Shown: positions 15,688-24,209 of the stretch, piece after piece | Numbering within the stretch: position 1 is the stretch's first letter | Layout: each line of letters opens with the position of its first letter | From: Coriobacteriaceae bacterium AM113-163 | GTDB lineage: Bacteria > Actinomycetota > Coriobacteriia > Coriobacteriales > Coriobacteriaceae | Length of the DNA stretch: 64,000 nt | Direction of reading: 5' to 3' | NCBI GenBank assembly: GCA_027673765.1 | Contig: JAQDWB010000013.1 | Span: 1 to 64,000 of the forward strand | The notes under the pieces: generated by a model | Databases searched by the model: none | Told to the model about the DNA's origin: nothing | Seen by the model: only the letters and a program-made list of their open reading frames with translations | Program-made: the position numbers and the translations under genes

Positions 15688-18138
15688 CTAGATAAGCCCA
15701 AAGTGTTCGAGCGCGGTGACGACGCCGTCGTGGTCGATGCTGTCGGTGACATAGTCGGCCTTTTCCTTGAGGAAGTCCGGCGCATTGCCCATGGCGATAC
15801 CGACATCGACGGCGTTCATCAGCGAGACGTCATTGCTGGCGTCGCCGATGCCGTATACGGTTCCGTGGTGGGGATCGAGGGCGTCGAGTACGGACTGGAT
15901 ACCCTCGCGCTTGGTGCATTCGCGAGGCGAAATCTCGGTCACTTCGAGCTCGAGCTCGTTAAAGCAGAGCAGCGGCTCAAACGCTTGATCCTGAGCGATG
16001 CGGTTGGCAAGCGACGTGGACATTAAGATCTTGTAGGCGCTGTAATGTTGCAGCTGCGTAATTGCATCGCCCACGGTGCGGGCGTATCCCGGAGCGTCGG
16101 GCGCATCAGCACTCATGCGAACGACGCCATTGAGTCCCTCAAAACGAATCACTTCGTCCGATTGCTCAAGAATGGGAGCAAGGCGCTGCAGCATGCCGGG
16201 CGTCATCGCCAAATCGCGAATCACGTGTCCCTCAAGTTCGACATAGCCACCCGCGAGGCAGACGATGCCGGTCCAGGGCAGCTCGAGCAGCTTTGGATGG
16301 ATGCAGCTCAGCGTGCGCCCTGTGCAGATAAACGCCATATTGCCCTTGGCGACAAAATCACGGATGGCTTGCGAGACCGCTTCATTGGGATAGGGGGAGA
16401 GGTCTCGCTCGCTCTCGGGAAGCTCTTGTGCCACTCGAGGGTCTTGCCAGGCGAGTGTTCCGTCGATATCGAAGAAGCAGATATCGCCGCGCTTATGGGC
16501 TGCGCTGGCGGCAGGGGAGGCCGAGGTGGTGGACACAAATCCCGGCTCGAGGCCCATGATCTGGTCAAAATGCTCTTTAACGCGGGGAACGGAGATGCCA
16601 ATAATCACCTGGGCGGTCTTGCCCGTAATGATGAGGCCCTTGGCGCCCACCGCGACAAACGACGCATTATCTGCAACGATGGAAGGGTCTGCGACCTCGA
16701 CGCGCAGGCGCGTGGCGCAGTTGGTTGCGCCCACGATATTGCCAACGCCACCCAAAAGCTGAATTACCCGCTCAGCGAGGACGTGATCTTGATCGGATTG
16801 AATACTGACCTCGCCATTGGGAGATTGCTCTTTGGCAAAGCCGCTTCCCGTTAAACGATCGATTGCCGCGCGATTGGAGACATGATCCTCGCGGCCCGGC
16901 GTCTTAAGGTCATAGACCAAGATGAGTGCTCGAAAACTAACAAAAAAGATGAGGCTAAAGGTAAGACCGATACCGAGCGCCAAAAGGTAGGAGCCGGCAT
17001 GCATTCGCATGAGTGGGATGAAGTTGAAGGCCGTCATTTCCATGAGACCGCCCGAGAAGATGCCGACGATGCCAAAGAAGTTCATGGTCATGGCAAGGCA
17101 GGAGGACAGGACGGCGTAGAGCAAAAAGAGTCCGGGATAGGTGAACATAAAGAGAAACTCGAGCGGCTCGGTGACGCCGCAGACCACCGAGGCGACGATG
17201 GCGGGCAAAAGGATGACCTTAAGGCCGGCGCGGCGTTCGGGTTTGGCGGTGAAATAGAATGCTGCCGCGATGGCGGGAAGGCCAAAGAGCTTGCCCCAGC
17301 CGGTGGCGGTAAAACCTGCCCAGGGCGCAAGTTCATTTAAAGGGCGCGTGCTATGGGAGAGAATGGGGAGCAGGTTGGTCCACGTGGCGTAAATACCGTC
17401 GTGAATGACCAGATTGTCGTAATAGATGGGCATATAGAGCAGATGGTGCAGCCCCATGGGCTCGAGCGCTCGCTCCAAAAACACAAAGATGCCCACGCCG
17501 AAGGGGCCGACGCCCGCAAGTGCGTGGCGCAGCGTTTCGGTCACAGCGTATGCGAAGGGCACGATGGCGGCCGAGATGGCGGCAAGGGCAAACACGGCAA
17601 AAAAGCTGATGAGGTAGACGAGCGAGGAACCCGAGAACGTGCCGAGCCAATCGGGAACCTTGGCATCGTAGAAGCGGTCATGGATGGCAACGACGGTTGC
17701 CGACACCGCCAGCGGGCCGATAATGCCGGTGTCGAGCGTCTTGATACCGTCGATGACGGTGATGCCGCTGGCGGGGGTTAAAGACGACGGGTACTTAAGT
17801 CCAAGGTTGTCGCCGCTCAGCTTAATGATCTCGCTCAAAAAGAAACAGTAGGCAAAATAGGCTACGAGCGCCTCGAGGCAGCAGCGTGCCGGTTGCTTTT
17901 GGGCAAGGCCGATGGGCAGCGCTACGGCAAAAAGGAGTGGAAGGCGCTTAAAGACCGTCCACGAGCCGCGCTGAATGATAGTCCAGAAAACGTACCAGGG
18001 GGTTCCGTATACGGCGAGGTCGCCGACGATATCCACGGTCGTTGCGAGGGCGGAGATGCCGACCATGAGGCCTGATATAGAAAACAGCATGGCGGGCGCG
18101 AACATGGCTCCGCCAAAACGTTGGATTTTCTGCAGCAT
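15688..18138 (-). CDS. PTS EIIC-EIIB (alpha-glucoside type) fused to HAD phosphatase
   Basis: 816 residues. EIIC, about 1-420: begins MLQKIQRFGGAMFAPAMLF as in AglA/MalB/GlvC alpha-glucoside permeases, with some ten membrane segments and GVTEPLEFLFMF. EIIB, about 455-540: phosphorylated Cys in GATNCATRLRVEV (about residue 474). HAD-IIB/Cof-like domain, about 553-816: FFDIDGTLAW nucleophile, ICTGRT, and GIGDASNDVSLM. The ATG at 18138 follows CCGAAAGG; an in-frame ATG 12 codons earlier lacks a site. No EIIA is present, so another EIIA must serve. The phosphatase could dephosphorylate the imported sugar phosphate. Divergent from a TreR-like regulator. Confidence 0.88.
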   Translation of the reverse strand: MLQKIQRFGGAMFAPAMLFSISGLMVGISALATTVDIVGDLAVYGTPWYVFWTIIQRGSWTVFKRLPLLFAVALPIGLAQKQPARCCLEALVAYFAYCFFLSEIIKLSGDNLGLKYPSSLTPASGITVIDGIKTLDTGIIGPLAVSATVVAIHDRFYDAKVPDWLGTFSGSSLVYLISFFAVFALAAISAAIVPFAYAVTETLRHALAGVGPFGVGIFVFLERALEPMGLHHLLYMPIYYDNLVIHDGIYATWTNLLPILSHSTRPLNELAPWAGFTATGWGKLFGLPAIAAAFYFTAKPERRAGLKVILLPAIVASVVCGVTEPLEFLFMFTYPGLFLLYAVLSSCLAMTMNFFGIVGIFSGGLMEMTAFNFIPLMRMHAGSYLLALGIGLTFSLIFFVSFRALILVYDLKTPGREDHVSNRAAIDRLTGSGFAKEQSPNGEVSIQSDQDHVLAERVIQLLGGVGNIVGATNCATRLRVEVADPSIVADNASFVAVGAKGLIITGKTAQVIIGISVPRVKEHFDQIMGLEPGFVSTTSASPAASAAHKRGDICFFDIDGTLAWQDPRVAQELPESERDLSPYPNEAVSQAIRDFVAKGNMAFICTGRTLSCIHPKLLELPWTGIVCLAGGYVELEGHVIRDLAMTPGMLQRLAPILEQSDEVIRFEGLNGVVRMSADAPDAPGYARTVGDAITQLQHYSAYKILMSTSLANRIAQDQAFEPLLCFNELELEVTEISPRECTKREGIQSVLDALDPHHGTVYGIGDASNDVSLMNAVDVGIAMGNAPDFLKEKADYVTDSIDHDGVVTALEHFGLI

Positions 18139-18176
18139 AATATGCCTTTCGGATGCAACATGCTGTGCGAGCAAGA

Positions 18177-18188
18177 ACGTTTAAACAA
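18177..18188. promoter_or_regulatory. TTGTTTAAACAA-like box upstream of the PTS gene
   Basis: ACGTTTAAACAA, 10 of 12 matches to TTGTTTAAACAA, lies 39 bases before the PTS start. See the related boxes at 18299, 19194, 19269 and 28210. Confidence 0.45.
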
Positions 18189-18298
18189 TGAACTCATTGT
18201 AGAGGACTGGCTGCTTGCCGCATTGACGGTTTTGATTCGGTCCGATTTGGGTTTCGGGGGAACCGTCGACGGTAAATAATCCGTGCTTTACCGATAAT

Positions 18299-18310
18299 CG
18301 GTTTAAACAA
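18299..18310. promoter_or_regulatory. TTGTTTAAACAA-like box upstream of the GntR gene
   Basis: CGGTTTAAACAA lies 53 bases before the GntR start, in the divergent control region shared with the PTS gene. Suggests autoregulation. Confidence 0.45.
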
Positions 18311-18362
18311 CTTTAAGAAATGCTATCGTGCCTAGCCATACATATTCATTAGAGGTGAAATC

Positions 18363-19082
18363 ATGCCAAAAGCGATTTACGAAGGAATCTACCGCGAGAT
18401 CCGTTCGCGCATCATCAACGGGACCTATGCGTTTCAGGAGATGCTGCCAACCGAAGCCGAGCTGACCGCGGAGTTTGGCTGCACGCGCAATACCGTTCGA
18501 CGCGCCTTGAGCATGCTGGCCGACCAGATGTTTGTGCAGCCTATACACGGCAAGGGCGTGCGCGTTATTTGGCTTAAGGGCGAAACCGATATGCTGGGCG
18601 CACTCGAAGAGGTTGAGTCGTTTGGCGAGTTCGCAAAACGCAACAATGCCGTCGCATCGACCGAGGTCAAGTCTTTTGAACATTTGATTTGCACTGAGCA
18701 ACTCTCTCGTCGCCTGGGCTTTAAGGTGGGCGAGGAGCTGATTCGCGTCGTGCGTGTCCGAAGCCTCAACGGCAGCGCGCGCCAAGTGGACCACGGCTAC
18801 TTTTTGGCGTCGATCGCCAAGGGCCTGACCCCCGAGATCGCGGCGGATTCTATCTACGGCTATCTGGAGCACAAGCGCGGCATCAAAGTGATGGCGAGCC
18901 GCCGTACGGTGAGTGTCGAGCTCGCCAACGATGAGGACTGCAGCTATCTGGACCTTGGCAAGTACAACTGCGTCGCCGTTATGGAGAGCCAGTCGTACAC
19001 CTCGGACGGCATCTTGTTCGAGGTCACGCATGCCCGCACACACCCCGAGATCTTCCATTACCGCGTCAATTCCAAGCGATAG
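18363..19082 (+). CDS. GntR/HutC-family regulator, TreR-like
   Basis: 239 residues. N-terminal winged helix (1-70): PTEAELTAEFGCTRNTVRRALSML is the recognition region. C-terminal UTRA effector domain (about 90-235), where HGYFLASIAKGLTPEIAADSIYGYLE resembles Bacillus TreR. TreR-type proteins sense phosphorylated disaccharides. It is transcribed divergently from the PTS-HAD gene and faces the ABC importer, so it probably senses an alpha-glucoside phosphate and controls both through the TTGTTTAAACAA boxes. Its own terminator follows at 19124. Confidence 0.85.
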   Translation: MPKAIYEGIYREIRSRIINGTYAFQEMLPTEAELTAEFGCTRNTVRRALSMLADQMFVQPIHGKGVRVIWLKGETDMLGALEEVESFGEFAKRNNAVASTEVKSFEHLICTEQLSRRLGFKVGEELIRVVRVRSLNGSARQVDHGYFLASIAKGLTPEIAADSIYGYLEHKRGIKVMASRRTVSVELANDEDCSYLDLGKYNCVAVMESQSYTSDGILFEVTHARTHPEIFHYRVNSKR

Positions 19083-19123
19083 CCGGCTAGCTCGCAGCCT
19101 GACGAGACTCATGCCCTCAAAGC

Positions 19124-19172
19124 GAAAACGCCCGGTCAAACCGACGATGCATCGGCTTGATCGGGCGTTTTC
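19124..19172 (+). terminator. Terminator of the TreR-like gene
   Basis: GAAAACGCCCG (19124-19134) pairs with CGGGCGTTTTC (19162-19172), with further pairing inside (CCGA/TCGG). The two U-rich ends allow termination on both strands. Confidence 0.8.
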
Positions 19173-19193
19173 TCTGCATTCGATAACAAATAA

Positions 19194-19205
19194 TTGTTTA
19201 TACAA
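19194..19205. promoter_or_regulatory. TTGTTTATACAA box upstream of the sugar ABC operon
   Basis: TTGT-TTAT-ACAA is a perfect TTGT-N4-ACAA palindrome of the GntR/HutC type, 184 bases before the binding-protein gene. Confidence 0.5.
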
Positions 19206-19268
19206 AACTTGTCAAGTATCAAGTCGAAATTACCGTTCACCGAAGTTTTTCTACCGCTCTAGTAATAC

Positions 19269-19280
19269 TTGTTCAAACAA
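19269..19280. promoter_or_regulatory. TTGTTCAAACAA box upstream of the sugar ABC operon
   Basis: TTGT-TCAA-ACAA, one change from TTGTTTAAACAA, in the presumed promoter region. Together with the box 75 bp upstream it could allow looping or cooperative binding. Confidence 0.5.
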
Positions 19281-19388
19281 CTAGCCAAATAGCGTATTGT
19301 ACAAGTCAGCAAAAGGGGCAAAGTCCCCGAGCCAATCTCCGAAGGCGGCGGCAAAGGGTGCCGCCACGGTGTGAAAGGGTGGATTGTA

Positions 19389-20705
19389 ATGAAGAACGAA
19401 ATGAGCAGAAGGCAGTTCCTGGGCTTTGCTGGTTCCGCGGCTGCGGTTCTTGGTCTGGGCCTCGTGGGCTGCGGTGGTTCTGCCGGCTCTGGCTCCTCTG
19501 CTTCTGGTGACGCTGCCGAGGTCTACTTCCTCCAGTTCAAGCCCGAGGTCGACAAGGAGTGGAAGGAGATCGCCAAGGCGTACAAGAAGGAGAAGGGCGT
19601 CGAGGTCAAGATCGTGACCGCCGCCTCCAACACCTACGAGGAGAAGCTCAAGTCCGAGATGTCCAAGAGCTCCGCTCCGACGCTGTTCCAGGTCAACGGC
19701 CCCACCGGCCTTAAGAACTGGAAGGACTACTGCGCCGATCTTTCCGACACCAAGCTCCGCGGTGAGCTCATCGACGACTCCCTGGCGCTGCAGTCCGACG
19801 GCAAGGATCTGGGTATCGACTGGGTTCAGGAGAGCTACGGCATCATCTACAACAAGGAGCTCCTCGAGAAGGCCGGCTACAAGGCCGAGGACATCAACTC
19901 CTTCGACAAGCTGAAGGCTTGCGCCGATGACATCCAGGCCCGCAAGGACGAGCTCGGCGTTGACGGTGCCTTCACTTCCGCCGGCATGGATGACTCCTCC
20001 AGCTGGCGCTACACCACGCACCTCGCCAACCTCCCGCTCTACTACGAGTTCGAGAAGGAGCACAATCAGGAGGACGACGAGATCAAGGGCGAGTATCTCG
20101 ACAACTTTAAGCAGATCTTCGACCTGTATATCACCGACTCCACCTGCGATCCTTCGCAGCTCGCCTCCAAGACCGGTGACGACGCCACCAACGAGTTCGC
20201 AACCGGCAAGGCCGTCTTCTACCAGAACGGCTCTTGGGCCTACGCCGACCTCACCAAGGCCGGTATGACCGACGACCAGCTCGGCATGCTGCCGATCTAC
20301 ATCGGCGTCGACGGCGAGGAGAACCAGGGCCTGTGCTCCGGCGGCGAGAACTACTGGTGCGTCAGCTCCCAGGCTTCCGAGGATGCCCAGAAGGCCACCG
20401 AGGACTTCATGTATTGGTGCGTCACTTCTGACACCGCCACCAGCATCATCGCTGACAAGATGGGTCTGACCGCCCCGTTCAAGAGCGCTAAGGAGACCAC
20501 CAACGTCTTCTCGCAGCAGGCCGTTGCTATGGCCAAGGACGGCAAGAAGACCGTCGCTTGGGACTTCGTTTACATCCCCTCCGAGGAGTGGAAGAAGAAC
20601 CTCAAGCAGGCTCTCATCGCTTATGCTGCCGACAACACCAAGTGGGACGGCGTCAAGAACGCCTTCGTCGATGGCTGGAAGACCGAGAAGGCTGCTTCCG
20701 AGTAA
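19389..20705 (+). CDS. Sugar ABC transporter substrate-binding lipoprotein (Tat-type signal)
   Basis: 438 residues; type-1 solute-binding fold of the MalE class. The N-terminus has a twin-Arg motif SRRQFLGF followed by a hydrophobic stretch and lipobox LVGC with lipidated Cys28, so it is probably folded before export by Tat and then anchored. FATGKAVFYQNGSWA and DFMYWCVTSD are typical of this family. The ATG at 19389 is 8 bases after AAAGGG; the frame opens at 19371. First gene of the importer operon; with malQ and glgP nearby, maltodextrin or a related alpha-glucan is the likely ligand. Confidence 0.9.
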   Translation: MKNEMSRRQFLGFAGSAAAVLGLGLVGCGGSAGSGSSASGDAAEVYFLQFKPEVDKEWKEIAKAYKKEKGVEVKIVTAASNTYEEKLKSEMSKSSAPTLFQVNGPTGLKNWKDYCADLSDTKLRGELIDDSLALQSDGKDLGIDWVQESYGIIYNKELLEKAGYKAEDINSFDKLKACADDIQARKDELGVDGAFTSAGMDDSSSWRYTTHLANLPLYYEFEKEHNQEDDEIKGEYLDNFKQIFDLYITDSTCDPSQLASKTGDDATNEFATGKAVFYQNGSWAYADLTKAGMTDDQLGMLPIYIGVDGEENQGLCSGGENYWCVSSQASEDAQKATEDFMYWCVTSDTATSIIADKMGLTAPFKSAKETTNVFSQQAVAMAKDGKKTVAWDFVYIPSEEWKKNLKQALIAYAADNTKWDGVKNAFVDGWKTEKAASE

Positions 20706-20737
20706 GCAGTTGCTGCCCAAGCTATCTGATTAGCGAC

Positions 20738-20771
20738 AGGGGGCGGGCAGACGTAGGTTTGCCCGCCCCCT
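20738..20771 (+). other. Intercistronic hairpin after the binding-protein gene
   Basis: A perfect 12-bp GC stem (20738-20749 with 20760-20771), loop GACGTAGGTT, no T-run. Such hairpins protect upstream mRNA from 3' exonucleases and let the binding protein outnumber the permeases. Confidence 0.7.
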
Positions 20772-20792
20772 GCATATTGAAAGGACCCTTCT

Positions 20793-21647
20793 ATGGGCAA
20801 AGCACTCAAGCGCTGGTGGCCGCTCTTTATGCTGCCCACGTGCCTGGCGTTTATGATCGGGTTCGTGATTCCCTTTATCCAGGGTTTCTATCTCTCGTTC
20901 TGCCAGTTTATTACCATCAATAACGCGCACTTTGTCGGTATCGAGAACTACGTGCGCGCGCTGTCCGATCCGCAGTTCTCCACGTCGTTCTTCTTTACCG
21001 TGGCGTTTGCCTTCCTGTCGACGGTGCTCATCAACGTGATCGCGCTGGCCATCGCGCAGGCGCTCACCCGCAAAGCGCTCAAGGGCACCAACATCTTCCG
21101 TACGATCTTCTTTATGCCTAACCTGATCGGCGGCATCGTGCTGGGCTACATTTGGCAGATTCTGATCAACTGCCTGCTCTCCAACGTGGGCGCCCAGCTC
21201 ATCGCCCTTAACTCTGCTGCTGGCTTCTGGGGCCTTATCATCCTGACCCTGTGGCAGCAGGTCGGCTACATGATGATCATCTACATCGCCGGTCTGCAGT
21301 CCATCCCGTCTGACTACATCGAGGCCGCCAAGGTCGATGGCGCTACGGCATGGCAGACGTTTTGGAAGGTTAAGATCCCCAACCTGATGCCGACCATCAC
21401 CATCTGCCTGTTCCTGTCCATCACCAACGGCTTTAAGCTGTTCGACCAGAACCTCGCCCTTACCGGTGGCGCCCCGGCGCACTCCACCGAGATGCTCGCC
21501 CTGAACATCTACAACACGTTCTATTCGCGTGCTGGCATCGCATGGCAGGGCATCGGTCAGGCCAAGGCAGTTATCTTCTGCATCCTGGTTGTCGCTATTT
21601 CTATGATCCAGCTTAAGGCCACGAGGTCCAAGGAGGTGCAGCAGTAA
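20793..21647 (+). CDS. Sugar ABC transporter permease, MalF-type
   Basis: 284 residues with six predicted membrane segments. The cytoplasmic EAA loop IEAAKVDGATAWQTFWKVKIPNLMP contacts the ATPase. AAGGA lies 8 bases before the ATG. It forms a heterodimer with the next gene product, whose start overlaps its stop (TAATG). Confidence 0.92.
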   Translation: MGKALKRWWPLFMLPTCLAFMIGFVIPFIQGFYLSFCQFITINNAHFVGIENYVRALSDPQFSTSFFFTVAFAFLSTVLINVIALAIAQALTRKALKGTNIFRTIFFMPNLIGGIVLGYIWQILINCLLSNVGAQLIALNSAAGFWGLIILTLWQQVGYMMIIYIAGLQSIPSDYIEAAKVDGATAWQTFWKVKIPNLMPTITICLFLSITNGFKLFDQNLALTGGAPAHSTEMLALNIYNTFYSRAGIAWQGIGQAKAVIFCILVVAISMIQLKATRSKEVQQ

Positions 21648-22486
21648 TGAAACGCGATAAGGCTATCAACCGCGCGCTCTCGATCTTCTTTACGATTCTG
21701 TCGCTCGCATGGATCTACCCCGTGTTCATGATTGCGCTCAATTCCTTTAAGAAAGCGACCGCAATCAGCACCACCACGGCGTTCGATCTGCTCACGCCCG
21801 AGACGTTCAACGGCCTCGCAAACTACGTGCACGCTCTGAACGAGCAGGGCTTTGCCTCGGCGTTTATGTACTCGCTCATCATCACGGTCACGTCGGTCGT
21901 GCTGATTCTGGTGTGCTGCTCCATGTGCGCTTGGTACGTGGTGCGCGTCAACAGCAAGATCTCGAACTTCTTCTATTACCTGTTCGTCTTCTCGATGGTC
22001 GTACCGTTCCAGATGCTCATGTTCACGCTGTCCAACCTCGCGGACCGCATCGGCTTTAACACGCCGTTTAACATCTGCTTCATCTACCTTGGTTTTGGCG
22101 CGGGCCTCGCGGTCTTTATGTTCGCCGGCTTCGTCAAGAACATCCCGCTCGAGATTGAGGAAGCGGCCATGATCGACGGCTGCAACCCGGTCCAGGTGTT
22201 CTTTAAGATCGTCCTTCCCATTATGAAGCCCACCTATCTTTCGGTCGGCATCCTTGAGACCATGTGGGTCTGGAACGACTATCTGCTGCCCTACCTTACG
22301 CTCGACTCCACCAAGTACAAGACCATTCCTATCTTGATCCAGTACTTCCGTGGCGGCTATGGCCACGTCGAGCTCGGCCCCATGATGGCATGCATCATGA
22401 TGGTCGTCATCCCCATCGTCATCATGTACATCTTCTGCCAGAAGTACATCATTGACGGCGTTGTGGCAGGTGCCGTCAAGGGCTGA
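21647..22486 (+). CDS. Sugar ABC transporter permease, MalG-type
   Basis: 279 residues, six predicted membrane segments, EAA loop IEEAAMIDGCNPVQVFFKIVLPIMKP near residue 185. It overlaps the MalF-type gene by one base, which suggests translational coupling. A GC-rich hairpin (22511-22538) follows before the ATPase gene. Confidence 0.92.
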   Translation: MKRDKAINRALSIFFTILSLAWIYPVFMIALNSFKKATAISTTTAFDLLTPETFNGLANYVHALNEQGFASAFMYSLIITVTSVVLILVCCSMCAWYVVRVNSKISNFFYYLFVFSMVVPFQMLMFTLSNLADRIGFNTPFNICFIYLGFGAGLAVFMFAGFVKNIPLEIEEAAMIDGCNPVQVFFKIVLPIMKPTYLSVGILETMWVWNDYLLPYLTLDSTKYKTIPILIQYFRGGYGHVELGPMMACIMMVVIPIVIMYIFCQKYIIDGVVAGAVKG

Positions 22487-22554
22487 TGCCGTAACTGTTT
22501 TGCAAGTTTTGGCGGCGCCTCTCAGCGCGGCGCCGCGTATCGAAAGGTAAAGAC

Positions 22555-23754
22555 ATGGCCGAGATCGTTCTCAAACATGTTCAGAAGGTGTATCCCAACA
22601 ACGAGTCAAAAAAGAAGGGCTTCTTTGGCAAAAAGAAGAAAACCGAGGAGAAGAAGCACAACCTCAAGGTTACCGAGGACGGTGTGCTCGCTGTAGAGGA
22701 CTTCAACCTCACCGTTCACGACCAGGAGTTCATCGTCCTCGTTGGCCCTTCTGGCTGCGGTAAGTCCACGACGATGCGCATGGTCGCCGGCCTGGAGGAT
22801 ATCACCTCGGGCGACGTGCTCATCGACGGCAAGCGCGTCAACGACGTCGCTCCCAAGGACCGCGACATCGCCATGGTGTTCCAGAGCTATGCTCTGTACC
22901 CCAATATGACGGTGTACGAGAACATGGCGTTTACGCTCGAGCTCAAGAAGGTCCCCAAGGACGAGATCGACCGCAAGGTTCGCTCCGCTGCCGAGATCCT
23001 GGGTATTACCGAGTATCTTGACCGTAAGCCCAAGGCACTCTCCGGCGGCCAGCGTCAGCGTGTCGCCATCGGCCGCGCCATCGTACGTGACCCCAAGGTC
23101 TTTCTGATGGACGAGCCCCTGTCCAACCTGGATGCTAAGCTTCGTAACCAGATGCGCGCCGAGCTCATTAAGCTGCGTCATGAGATCAAGGGCACGTTCA
23201 TTTATGTTACTCACGACCAGACCGAGGCTATGACCCTCGGTGACCGTATCGTGGTCATGAAGGATGGCGTCGTCCAGCAGATCGCCACCCCGCAGGAGGT
23301 CTTCAACCATCCCGCGAACATCTTCGTCGCCGGCTTTATCGGCGTGCCGCAGATGAACTTCTTCGATGCCCAGCTGGTGCGCTCGGGCAACGGCTTTACC
23401 GTCAAGACCGAGGATATGAACGTGGCGCTCGCCCCCGAGACCTGCGCTCAGCTTGCTCTCAACTGGGACGGCGGCGACGTGAAGGAGATCACGGCCGGCG
23501 TGCGTCCCGAGCAGATTCTGCTTGCCGACAAGGGCGAGGAGGGTGCGCTCCAGGGCACCGTCGAGGTGACCGAGCTCATGGGCTCGACCGAGCATGTCCA
23601 CGTGACCGCTCCCGACGGCCAGTTTGTCCTGATTATCCCCGTCGTCGACCTCGAGGCCAAGGGCGCGCTCAAGGCTGGCGACCCCATCTGGTTCAAGTTC
23701 GAGAAGAACGCGACTCATCTCTTCGATAAGGTGTCTGGCAAGAACCTTATCTAG
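22555..23754 (+). CDS. Sugar ABC transporter ATPase, MsmX/MalK/UgpC type, with Lys-rich insert
   Basis: 399 residues. Walker A GPSGCGKST (about residue 63), Q-loop, signature LSGGQRQR, Walker B VFLMDEP and the H-loop are intact; C-terminal OB-like regulatory domain (about 265-395). An insert of about 28 residues between residues 14 and 42 (KKKGFFGKKKKTEEKK), within the first beta-strands, is absent from typical MsmX/MalK. Such ATPases often serve several importers. Last gene of the operon, followed by a terminator. Confidence 0.92.
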   Translation: MAEIVLKHVQKVYPNNESKKKGFFGKKKKTEEKKHNLKVTEDGVLAVEDFNLTVHDQEFIVLVGPSGCGKSTTMRMVAGLEDITSGDVLIDGKRVNDVAPKDRDIAMVFQSYALYPNMTVYENMAFTLELKKVPKDEIDRKVRSAAEILGITEYLDRKPKALSGGQRQRVAIGRAIVRDPKVFLMDEPLSNLDAKLRNQMRAELIKLRHEIKGTFIYVTHDQTEAMTLGDRIVVMKDGVVQQIATPQEVFNHPANIFVAGFIGVPQMNFFDAQLVRSGNGFTVKTEDMNVALAPETCAQLALNWDGGDVKEITAGVRPEQILLADKGEEGALQGTVEVTELMGSTEHVHVTAPDGQFVLIIPVVDLEAKGALKAGDPIWFKFEKNATHLFDKVSGKNLI

Positions 23755-23822
23755 GCCCGGTGCATCCAGGCCCTCCCTTTGGGCGACTGCGGCTTTGCCA
23801 TCCTTTTGCCGCGGTCACATAT

Positions 23823-23865
23823 AAGGCTCCCCTCCCGTCCACTGGGCGAGAGGGGAGCCTTTCTT
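23823..23865 (+). terminator. Terminator of the sugar ABC operon
   Basis: AAGGCTCCCCT (23823-23833) pairs with AGGGGAGCCTT (23851-23861), followed by TCTTT. Confidence 0.85.
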
Positions 23866-23894
23866 TGTGTTGGGACTGTCTGACCGGTCGTTTG

Positions 23895-24110
23895 TCTCGA
23901 TCTGTAACGGATAGGGCCGATTTCGGACGTTAGATGTTACAGATCGAGGCGGTTCCGCTGAGCTAACCATTTCATCTAAATCTGTAACACCAAAGGCGAA
24001 TTTCACCTGCTAGATGTTACAGATTGAGATAAACCCAAGGGGAGGGGCCGGTATGTCTCAATCTGTAACAGCTGGGACCGTTTTGGTTGAGTAGTTGTTA
24101 TGGATCGAGA
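23895..24110. repeat. Three tandem ATCTGTAAC...GTTACAGAT hairpins
   Basis: Three units of about 53-56 bases share the arms ATCTGTAAC and GTTACAGAT: 23896-23948 (13-bp perfect stem), 23979-24025 (10 bp) and 24056-24110 (15 bp with G-U type changes). Each has a smaller inner stem (CCGATTTCGG, GGCGAATTTCACC, ACCGTTTTGGT). Unit spacing is about 82 bases. The block fills the gap between the importer operon and glgP, which converge here. No promoter or reading frame is seen in it. Confidence 0.75.
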
Positions 24111-24152
24111 TTGTTTGGCCGAGTCGGATCACAGGGTAACGTGCGGGCACAA

Positions 24153-24184
24153 AAAACGGAGCCGCGTTGCCGTGGCTCCGTTTT
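24153..24184. terminator. Bidirectional terminator between the ABC operon and glgP
   Basis: AAAACGGAGCC (24153-24163) pairs with GGCTCCGTTTT (24174-24184). It gives a U-run on both strands and serves mainly glgP on the minus strand. Confidence 0.85.
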
Positions 24185-24209
24185 CAAGAGGATGGGCGAT
24201 GAAACCGAA

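Noticed and set aside
23895..24110. Possible CRISPR array
   Set aside because: The repeated words are opposite arms of hairpins, not direct repeats with unique spacers of constant length, and there are no cas genes.
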